Position numbers and translations under genes: made by a program. Below, piece by piece: positions 5,843 to 11,207 of a stretch of 11,207 nt of DNA (position 1 is the stretch's first letter; every line of letters starts with the position of its first letter). Source of the DNA: Burkholderiales bacterium. Its GTDB lineage: Bacteria; Pseudomonadota; Gammaproteobacteria; Burkholderiales; Burkholderiaceae_E. Location: the NCBI GenBank assembly GCA_020348765.1, contig CP070753.1:2565003-2576209 (forward strand). The letters are read 5' to 3'. The notes beneath the pieces are model-generated. The model made no database searches and was not told where the DNA came from. It was given only the letters and a program-made list of their open reading frames with translations.

Positions 5843-7051
5843 ATGCTCGCGAACCTGCGCTTCCAGGTCGGCCTGCTCGCGGGGCTACAGGCGCTGCTGC
5901 TGGTCAACAACGTGACCCTGATGGCGGTCACCGGCCTGGCCGGCGCGGCGCTGGCCGAGAACAAGGCGTTCGCCACCGTGCCGCTCAGTGCCTACGTGCT
6001 CGGGTCGGCCCTGGCCTCGATTCCGGCCGCGCACTACATGCGCCGCGCCGGTCGCCGCGCCGGGTACACGCTGGGCGCCGGGTTCGGCTTCCTCGGCGCG
6101 TGCATCTCGGCGCTGGGCGTGTCGGTCGGCAGCCTCGCGGTGCTGTGTCTGGGCACCCTGCTGACCGGCGGGTACGCGGCGTTCGCCGTCAGCTACCGTT
6201 TTGCGGCTGCCGACGCGGCCGACGCCTATCGCCCGGATTTCAGGTCGCGGGCCATCTCGCTGGTGCTGGCCGGGGGCATTGCCGGCGGCATCATCGGCCC
6301 CGAGCTCTCGAAGTTCAGCCGCACGCTGCTCGCGGTCGACTTCGCCGGCACCTATCTGACGCTGGCCGGGTTCGCGGTGGTGGTGATGCTGCTGCTCAGG
6401 CTGCTGCGCCTGCCGCACGGCGAGGCGGCGGCCGCGGCCACCGGTTCGGGCCGCGGCCTGGCCGAGATCCTGCGCCAGCCGCGCTGCTGGGTGGCGCTGC
6501 TCGCGGCGACGATCGGCTACGGCGTCATGAACCTGCTGATGGTCGCGACGCCGCTGGCGATGCAGCTGTGCAGCCACCCGTACGCGGCGGCCGCGATGGT
6601 GATCGAGTGGCACGTGGTCGGCATGTTTCTGCCCGGCCTGGTCACCGGCACGCTGATCGCCCGTTTCGGCGTCCTGCCGATCCTGATCTGCGGCGGCCTG
6701 CTGATGCTGGCGTGCACGGCGATCGCGCTGAACGGCGTCGACATCACGCATTTCTTCGTTGCGCTGCTGCTGCTCGGTGTCGGCTGGAACTTCATGTACA
6801 CCGGCGCGACCACGCTGCTGACCACCTCGTACCAGCCGTCCGAGAAGGCCAAGGTGCAGGGCTTCAACGACGCGTGCGTGTTCGCCGTGATGTTCACGTC
6901 ATCGCTGTCCTCCGGAGTGCTGCTGCACCTGCGCGGCTGGGAGTCGCTGCACCTGCTCGCGATTCCGCTGGTGGCGCTGGGGCTGCTCGCGGCCGCCTGG
7001 CTCGGCGGCAATACCGGCTGGCGCCTGGGCATGGCCCCGGCGGCTCGCTGA
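5843..7051 (+). CDS. Major facilitator superfamily permease, substrate unknown
   Basis: This 402-aa inner-membrane protein has about twelve hydrophobic segments in two halves separated by a cytoplasmic loop around residues 188-212. Between the second and third segments lies an MFS motif A-like loop, HYMRRAGRRAG (64-74). The second half has GWNFMYTGATTLLTTSYQPSEKAKVQGFND (314-343), a pattern shared by many proteobacterial MFS_1 permeases of unassigned substrate. The frame is open upstream of 5843, but that part overlaps ilvE antisense and codes nothing conserved. The ATG used lies just after a -10-like box. azlC follows 30 nt downstream in the same reading frame, so the two are probably cotranscribed. 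A role in amino acid or metabolite efflux is suggested only by the azlCD neighbours. Confidence 0.9.
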   Translation: MLANLRFQVGLLAGLQALLLVNNVTLMAVTGLAGAALAENKAFATVPLSAYVLGSALASIPAAHYMRRAGRRAGYTLGAGFGFLGACISALGVSVGSLAVLCLGTLLTGGYAAFAVSYRFAAADAADAYRPDFRSRAISLVLAGGIAGGIIGPELSKFSRTLLAVDFAGTYLTLAGFAVVVMLLLRLLRLPHGEAAAAATGSGRGLAEILRQPRCWVALLAATIGYGVMNLLMVATPLAMQLCSHPYAAAAMVIEWHVVGMFLPGLVTGTLIARFGVLPILICGGLLMLACTAIALNGVDITHFFVALLLLGVGWNFMYTGATTLLTTSYQPSEKAKVQGFNDACVFAVMFTSSLSSGVLLHLRGWESLHLLAIPLVALGLLAAAWLGGNTGWRLGMAPAAR

Positions 7052-7081
7052 GGCCCGCCGCGCGCGGCTCGCGGGGCAGGC

Positions 7082-7861
7082 TTGCCGCGCCCTGAACCCG
7101 TGGACCTCGAGCGCGGCCGGGCGCGCGCGTTGCGCAGGCGCGACCGGGCGCGCGCGTTGCGCAGGCGCGACCGGGCCCGCGAAGGACTGCACGCGGTGGC
7201 ACCGGCGCTGGTCGGCTTCGGCACCTGGGGCCTGGTCACCGGCGTCGCGCTGGTCAAGTCCGGGCTGAGCACGGCGCAGGCGCTGGGCATGGTGCTGCTG
7301 GTGTTCTCCGGCACGGTCCAGCTGGCGGCCCTGCCGCTGATGGCGACCGGCGTCCCGATGCTGCTGCTCGCTGCGACGACGTTGCTGATCAGCCTGCGCT
7401 TCGTGCTGTACAGCGCGATCGTCGCACGCGACTTCCGGCGCTTCGCGCTTCTCAGGCGCCTCGCGTTCGGTTACTTCACGACCGATGGCGGCATTGCCGC
7501 CTACTCGATGCGGGTGCGGCCCGACTGGGGCCTCGCCGAGCGCTACGCCTTCTTCTGGAGCGCCAACCTCGGCATCTGGGCAGCCTGGCAGGCCGGGTCG
7601 CTGGCCGGGGTCGCGCTGGCCGGTCTGCTGCCGCATGCGCGCGAATACGACTTCATCGGCCGGCTGGCGATTCTGGCGATCCTGGTGCCAATGGTGCGCA
7701 CCCGGGCCGCCGCCGCCTGCGCGGCGGCGGCGGCCCTGGTCGCCGCGCTGACCGCGCACTGGCCGCACGGGCTGGGGCTGTTCGCGGCGGTGCTGACCGG
7801 GGTCGCGGGGGCGCTGGTGGTGCAGCGATCCGGCGAAGCCGCAGCGAGCGATTCGGCGTGA
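7082..7861 (+). CDS. azlC: AzlC-family branched-chain amino acid exporter, large subunit
   Basis: AzlC/YgaZ proteins pair with a small AzlD/YgaH protein to export branched-chain amino acids such as valine across the inner membrane. The family core begins near residue 33 (REGLHAVAPALVGFGTWGLVTGVALV), continues with SGTVQLAALPL (76-86) and LLISLRFVLYSAIVARDFRR (101-120), and ends in several hydrophobic segments. The start is uncertain. TTG at 7082 has GGGG 5 nt upstream and gives 259 aa, against about 245 in E. coli YgaZ. Alternatives are GTG at 7100 and TTG at 7130 or 7157, the last giving 234 aa. The doubtful N-terminus is very arginine-rich and contains a perfect 27-bp duplication. The stop overlaps the azlD start by 4 nt, so the two are translationally coupled. 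Confidence 0.9.
   Translation: MPRPEPVDLERGRARALRRRDRARALRRRDRAREGLHAVAPALVGFGTWGLVTGVALVKSGLSTAQALGMVLLVFSGTVQLAALPLMATGVPMLLLAATTLLISLRFVLYSAIVARDFRRFALLRRLAFGYFTTDGGIAAYSMRVRPDWGLAERYAFFWSANLGIWAAWQAGSLAGVALAGLLPHAREYDFIGRLAILAILVPMVRTRAAAACAAAAALVAALTAHWPHGLGLFAAVLTGVAGALVVQRSGEAAASDSA
7117..7170 (+). repeat. Perfect 27-bp tandem repeat inside the azlC 5' end
   Basis: Bases 7117-7143 and 7144-7170 are identical 27-bp units, followed by a six-base start of a third (CCGGGC). In the azlC frame each unit adds nine residues, ARALRRRDR. The length keeps the frame, and each copy contains a TTG that could serve as a start. Zero differences suggest a recent duplication or active slippage. Confidence 0.9.
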
Positions 7862-8202
7862 GCTATTCGTCGACCCAGATCTGGATCGCGATCGTACTGC
7901 TGACCGTGATCGTGACCGCGGCCCGTTCAACCTTCCTGCTGCTGCCGCGCTCGCTGCGACCACGGGGGCTGCTCGCGCGCGCGCTCGACTTCGCGCCGGT
8001 GGCCGCGCTGGCCGGCATCGTCGCGCCCGACGTCCTGGCGCCGTTGGGTGCTGCCGAAGCCGGCCTGCTCGCGCTCGCCGCCGACGCGCGGCTGCCGGCG
8101 GCCGTGGCACTGGTGGCGGTGGCCTCCTACACGCGCAATGCATTCGCCGGTCTCGGCTGCGGGCTCGTGCTCTATTTCGCACTGCGCGCGCTGGTCGCCT
8201 AG
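7858..8202 (+). CDS. azlD: AzlD-family branched-chain amino acid exporter, small subunit
   Basis: This 114-aa integral membrane protein matches AzlD (YgaH-like) proteins: an amino-terminal membrane helix (IWIAIVLLTVIVTAA), then the conserved RSTFLLLPRSLRPRGLLARALDFAPVAALAGIVAPDVL region, and two further hydrophobic segments ending FAGLGCGLVLYFALRALVA. It completes the AzlCD pair that exports branched-chain amino acids. The start is GTG at 7858, inside the GTGA overlap with the azlC stop, which is the usual arrangement for this pair. No separate promoter is visible, and expression is presumably from the MFS promoter at 5832 or from within the cluster. Confidence 0.93.
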   Translation: MSYSSTQIWIAIVLLTVIVTAARSTFLLLPRSLRPRGLLARALDFAPVAALAGIVAPDVLAPLGAAEAGLLALAADARLPAAVALVAVASYTRNAFAGLGCGLVLYFALRALVA

Positions 8203-8382
8203 GTGCGGTGCGGCTTGACCGTCGCTCGCCCTTCTGCTGAAGTAACCGCCGCCAGCCGGATGGCGGCGCCTGCGGCTCGGTGTCGTAACCGCACACCGAC
8301 ACGGTCCGGTCTGGCGAGGCCGGGCCCGACACCGGCGCCGCGAGTCCGTGCAGTCCCTCACCTAACAACCACGGAGTCGACC
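8203..8382 (+). promoter_or_regulatory. azlD-dctP intergenic region with hairpin and alternative stems
   Basis: This 180-nt gap holds several structures. TTGACC at 8215-8220 followed 17 nt later by TGAAGT is a weak candidate promoter (good -35, 3 of 6 at -10). CGCCGCCA at 8247-8254 and TGGCGGCG at 8261-8268 make an 8-bp perfect stem with a 6-nt loop. GTAACCGC occurs twice, at 8242-8249 and 8285-8292. CGGTGTCG at 8278-8285 can pair with CGACACCG at 8327-8334, or its parts can pair with ACACCG at 8293-8298 or CGACAC at 8297-8302, all mutually exclusive. GGAG at 8373-8376 is the dctP ribosome site. No known riboswitch class was recognised. Confidence 0.4.
8247..8268 (+). terminator. Stem-loop after azlD, possible terminator
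   Basis: An 8-bp perfect GC-rich stem with a 6-nt loop begins 44 nt past the azlD stop. It is the right place for the end of the MFS-azlCD transcript, but no T-run follows, so it may instead be a processing or pausing structure or part of the dctP leader. Confidence 0.35.
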
Positions 8383-9432
8383 ATGAACCGTTCCACATCG
8401 CGCGCCCATCGGCTGCTCACACTCGCGTCAGCACTCGCACTGGGTCTGGTGGCCGGGGTGCTGGCGGTTGTACCGCAGTCGAGCCGCGCTGCGGACATCA
8501 CGCTCACGTATGCGTTCTTCGCGCCGGCGGGCACCTTCCCGGGCCGGCAGATGGCGCATTGGGCCGAGCAGATCAACAAGCGCACCAACGGCAAGGTCGA
8601 GGTGCGCACCTTTCCGGGTGGCACCCTGCTGGGCGCGCGCGAGATGTACGACGGCGTCAGCAAGGGCGTGGCCGACATCGGTCTCGGCTCGCCGTCGTAC
8701 GACCCGGGTCGCTTCCCGTTGACCTCCGGCGTTTCGCTGCCGCTGGGATTCCCGAATTCGACCGTGGCCAGCCGCACGCTCTGGGCAGCGACCAAGGAGT
8801 TCCAGCCCAAGGAGTACGCGCCGTACAAGGTGATCGCGATGTTCACGACCGAGCCCGGTCACATCCAGTCGCGCAACCCGGTGCGCAATGCGGCCGACCT
8901 GAAGGGCCTGAAGCTGCGCGCCGCCGGCACCGGTGTGCCGGTGCTCGCCGCACTTGGCGCGGCGCCGGTGGGCATGCCGATGCCCGAGGTGCCTCAGGCC
9001 GTGCAGACTGGCGTCATCGAAGGCACGATGACCTCGCGCGAGGTGCTGAAGGACTTCCGGCTGGCCGAAACCCTAAAGTTCGTGACCGACTATCCGACCG
9101 TGGTGGTGACGTTCGCTGCCGTCATGGACCGCAAGCGCTTCGAGCGGCTGCCCGATGATGTCAAGAAGGTGATCGACGAGCTCGCCGAGGAGATGCCGGT
9201 GTGGACCGGCCAGTACCATGACCAGCAGAACGTCGGCGCTGCGCTGCAGTGGTCGAAGCAGCAACACCAGCTGCAGGTGCTGACGCTGGCCGACGACGAG
9301 CGGGCGCGCTGGGATGCGGCGCTGGCGCCAATGGTCTCGAACTGGATCGAAGAGATGAAGGCCAAGGGACTGCCTGCGGAGCGCTACATCGATCGGGTGC
9401 GCGCCCTGCGCGACCGGTTCGCCCGCCAGTAG
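8383..9432 (+). CDS. dctP: TRAP transporter solute-binding protein (DctP family)
   Basis: This periplasmic protein captures the substrate and delivers it to the DctQM permease. The product is 349 aa. Residues 1-36 are a signal peptide, with cleavage likely near SSRA|AD. The mature protein starts ITLTYAFFAPAG and shows typical DctP segments: FPGGTLLGAREMYDGVSKGVADIGLG (77-102), LKGLKLRAAGTG with the conserved ligand-binding arginine at Arg179, and EVPQAVQTGVIEGTMTSREVLKDF (202-225). The ligand in most of the family is an organic acid bound by that arginine through its carboxylate; the specific substrate here cannot be read. The start is supported by GGAG 6 nt upstream. It is the first gene of a P-Q-M cassette in the canonical order, 24 nt before dctQ. 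Confidence 0.95.
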   Translation: MNRSTSRAHRLLTLASALALGLVAGVLAVVPQSSRAADITLTYAFFAPAGTFPGRQMAHWAEQINKRTNGKVEVRTFPGGTLLGAREMYDGVSKGVADIGLGSPSYDPGRFPLTSGVSLPLGFPNSTVASRTLWAATKEFQPKEYAPYKVIAMFTTEPGHIQSRNPVRNAADLKGLKLRAAGTGVPVLAALGAAPVGMPMPEVPQAVQTGVIEGTMTSREVLKDFRLAETLKFVTDYPTVVVTFAAVMDRKRFERLPDDVKKVIDELAEEMPVWTGQYHDQQNVGAALQWSKQQHQLQVLTLADDERARWDAALAPMVSNWIEEMKAKGLPAERYIDRVRALRDRFARQ

Positions 9433-9456
9433 CTGGTCCGAGCGAGCGCGCCCGCG

Positions 9457-9945
9457 GTGCTGAGGCTGCTCGAGCGCGCCAGCGGCATCGCGAACCGGGC
9501 GCTGGCCTGGTTCGCCGGCCTGGCGCTGCTCGCGATGATGCTGTTCACGGTGACCGACGTCGCGAAGCGCACGCTCGGGCGGCCGGTCGCGGGGTCATTC
9601 GAGGTCATCGGCTGGCTGTCGGCCTCGGCGATGAGCCTCGCAGTCGGCTATGCGCAGCTGCATCGCAGCCACGTGGCGATGACACTGCTGAGCATGCGGC
9701 TGCGCGGGCGCGCGGCCGCCTGGGTCGAGGCGCTGACCAGCCTGCTGTCGCTGGGGCTTTTCGTGGCTGTGGCCTGGTATGTCGCGGGCTACGCGCAGGT
9801 GCTGCAAGCGACCGGGTCACTGTCCGAGACGCTCAAGGCGATCGTGTATCCATGGGTCTACGTGGTCGCGCTCGGCTTCACGGGGCTGGTACTTGCGCTG
9901 CTGCTCGATGCCGCAAGCTCGCTGCGGCGGGCGCTCGGCGACTGA
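9457..9945 (+). CDS. dctQ: TRAP transporter small permease (DctQ family)
   Basis: This is a 162-aa inner-membrane protein with four hydrophobic segments at about residues 14-33, 48-66, 92-112 and 130-150. Family marks are the TDVAKRTLGRPVAGSFEVIGW stretch (33-53), QLHRSHVAM near 67-75 and SLSETLKAIVYPW (121-133). DctQ forms the permease together with DctM and helps dock the binding protein. The start is a GTG at 9457, 24 nt after dctP, with no clear Shine-Dalgarno, so translation may depend on coupling. It reads in the same frame as both dctP and dctM, with only single stop codons between the three. Confidence 0.92.
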   Translation: MLRLLERASGIANRALAWFAGLALLAMMLFTVTDVAKRTLGRPVAGSFEVIGWLSASAMSLAVGYAQLHRSHVAMTLLSMRLRGRAAAWVEALTSLLSLGLFVAVAWYVAGYAQVLQATGSLSETLKAIVYPWVYVVALGFTGLVLALLLDAASSLRRALGD

Positions 9946-9975
9946 GCGGCACGCACGGTCACGACGCTGCCGATC

Positions 9976-11207
9976 ATGGACTCTCAGGTCGTCGCGCTGC
10001 TGGGGCTGGCCGGCATGTTCGCGCTGATGGCGCTCGGCGTGCCGATCGGGTTCGCGATGCTGCTGGCCGGAGTGCTCGGCAACGCCTACCTGCTGTCCGG
10101 CGCAGCTGCGACGCACCTGCTGGCGACCAATGTCTGGGAGCAGTTCTCGTCCTACGGCCTGAGCGTGATCCCGCTGTTCGTGCTGATGGGCCAATTCGCG
10201 TATCGGGCCGGTATCACCGAGCGGCTCTATGACGCGGCCTACAAGTGGGTCGGTCGCTGGCCCGGCGGTCTGGCGGGAACGACGGTGGCTGCGTCGGCCG
10301 GCTTTTCGGCCATCTGCGGATCGAACTCGGCGACCACCGCGACCATGGGCACGATCGCGCTGCCGGAGATGCGCCGCTATCGGTACGACCCGGCGCTCAG
10401 CGCCGGCGTGGTCGCCGTCGGCGGCACGCTGGGCGTGGTGATTCCGCCCAGCGTGGTGTTGATCGTGATCGCGGTGCAGACCGAGCAGTCGCTGCTGCGC
10501 CTGTTCCTGGCCGCGCTCGTGCCGGGGCTGGTGCTTGCGCTGCTGTTCGTCGCGACCATTGTGGTGCTGTGCCTGCGGCGGCCCGCGCTCGGACCGCCCG
10601 GGCCGTCGACTTCGCTGCGGCAGAAACTGCTCGCGCTTTCCGGCGTGATCGAAACCCTGGTGCTGTTCGCGGTTGTGATCGGCGGCCTCTACGTCGGCTT
10701 CTTCACGCCGACCGAGGCCGGTGCAGCCGGCGCGTTCGGGGCGCTGGTGGTCGGTCTGGCGCGCCGGCGCCTGTCGCTGCAGGGCATCGTGCAGTCGTTC
10801 GGCGAGACGCTCAGGGTCTCGGCGATGGTGGTGCTGTTGATCACGGGTGCGGTGCTGTTCGGCCGTTTCCTGACCGTCTCGCGGCTGCCGTTCGACCTGG
10901 CCGACTGGGCGGTCGCACTGCCGGTCGCACCTGGCGTGATCCTGCTGGTGGTGCTGCTGATCTACCTGGTCGGCGGCGCGCTGATGGACGCGCTCGGCTT
11001 CCTGGTCGTGACGCTGCCGATCTTCTTCCCGCTCGGCGCGGCGCTCGGTTTCGACCCGATCTGGTTCACGGTGCTGCTGACCATCGTCACGACGATGGGC
11101 GCGATCACGCCGCCGGTGGGGGTCAACGTGTTCATCGTCAACGCGCTGGCGCCGGAGATCCCGATCCAGACGGTATTCTTCGGCGTCGCGTATTTCCTGC
11201 TGGCCTA
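9976..11207 (+). CDS. dctM: TRAP transporter large permease (DctM family), right-edge partial
   Basis: The reading frame opens at ATG 9976 and stays open for 410 codons to the window edge; the usual family length is about 425-430 aa, so only the last few residues are missing. DctM is the ion-coupled transport subunit in the inner membrane, driven by the sodium gradient in characterised members. Signatures are IPLFVLMGQFAYRAGI (65-80), GFSAICGSNSATTATMGTIALPEM (109-132), GGTLGVVIPPSVVLIVIAV (149-167), YVGFFTPTEAGAAGAFGAL (239-257) and MGAITPPVGVNVFIV (374-388), together with about twelve hydrophobic segments. It follows dctQ after 30 nt in the same frame. No clear Shine-Dalgarno precedes the ATG. 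Confidence 0.95.
   Translation, partial: MDSQVVALLGLAGMFALMALGVPIGFAMLLAGVLGNAYLLSGAAATHLLATNVWEQFSSYGLSVIPLFVLMGQFAYRAGITERLYDAAYKWVGRWPGGLAGTTVAASAGFSAICGSNSATTATMGTIALPEMRRYRYDPALSAGVVAVGGTLGVVIPPSVVLIVIAVQTEQSLLRLFLAALVPGLVLALLFVATIVVLCLRRPALGPPGPSTSLRQKLLALSGVIETLVLFAVVIGGLYVGFFTPTEAGAAGAFGALVVGLARRRLSLQGIVQSFGETLRVSAMVVLLITGAVLFGRFLTVSRLPFDLADWAVALPVAPGVILLVVLLIYLVGGALMDALGFLVVTLPIFFPLGAALGFDPIWFTVLLTIVTTMGAITPPVGVNVFIVNALAPEIPIQTVFFGVAYFLLA

Noticed and set aside
5885..6751. A 288-codon minus-strand frame opposite the MFS gene
   Set aside because: Its product is a Gln-, Arg- and His-rich shadow of codons for membrane helices, with no hydrophobic segments or domain of its own.
8311..8326. 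Sigma-54 promoter before dctP, as some DctPQM systems use
   Set aside because: TGGCGAGG at 8312 lacks the TTGC element at the required spacing, so the -24/-12 pattern is not met.
6899..8398. A 499-codon minus-strand frame across azlC and azlD
   Set aside because: It covers two coupled genes of a known family in antisense, and its product is compositionally biased without motifs.
1..11207. A defence island, prophage or biosynthetic cluster
   Set aside because: Every recognisable gene is housekeeping or transport, base composition is even, and no nuclease, toxin, integrase or structural phage gene is present.

Overview
This is a GC-rich (about 70%) chromosomal stretch. Its gene content and pairings suggest a betaproteobacterium of the order Burkholderiales. 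The cues are moaC divergent from a BepA-type M48 protease, ilvE followed by a small CHCC zinc-finger gene, a YheT-type hydrolase next to a small acidic protein of a domain of unknown function, and a DctPQM TRAP cassette. This assignment is inference from content and codon use. No rRNA or marker gene pins the taxon. I see no tRNA, rRNA, CRISPR array, insertion sequence, phage gene or attachment site. The window reads as ordinary housekeeping and transport chromosome.

Layout. (1) Positions 1-741, minus strand: the N-terminus of a small secreted protein that runs off the left edge, preceded by moaC (molybdenum cofactor synthesis). (2) Positions 900-2453, plus strand: a periplasmic M48 metalloprotease with a C-terminal helical-repeat half, BepA/YfgC type. 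Its last codons and stop lie in a 51-bp tandem duplication. (3) Positions 2576-5740, minus strand: a tight five-gene cluster read as ilvE, CHCC zinc finger, SnoaL/NTF2-like protein, YheT-type alpha/beta hydrolase and an uncharacterised 189-aa protein. Gaps are 8-15 nt and the last pair overlaps by 8 nt. (4) Positions 5843-8202, plus strand and divergent from ilvE: an MFS permease, then azlC and azlD, a two-component branched-chain amino acid exporter with a 4-nt GTGA overlap. azlC carries a perfect 27-bp tandem repeat near its start. (5) Positions 8383-11207, plus strand: a TRAP transporter with a periplasmic binding protein (dctP), small permease (dctQ) and large permease (dctM), the last cut by the right edge.

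How the genes fit together. IlvE makes valine, leucine and isoleucine by the final transamination, and AzlCD-type proteins export such amino acids. Synthesis and efflux therefore sit on either side of one 102-bp divergent promoter region. The TRAP cassette is a self-contained sodium-driven uptake system for an unknown, probably carboxylate, substrate. The genes following ilvE have no obvious metabolic link to it.

No clearly novel system was found. The points most worth a second look are two genes whose -10-like box lies 5-6 nt before the ATG (probable leaderless mRNAs), the symmetric -10 box between moaC and bepA, two short tandem duplications at gene ends, and the structured leader of dctP. 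No stretch longer than about 180 nt lacks a gene.
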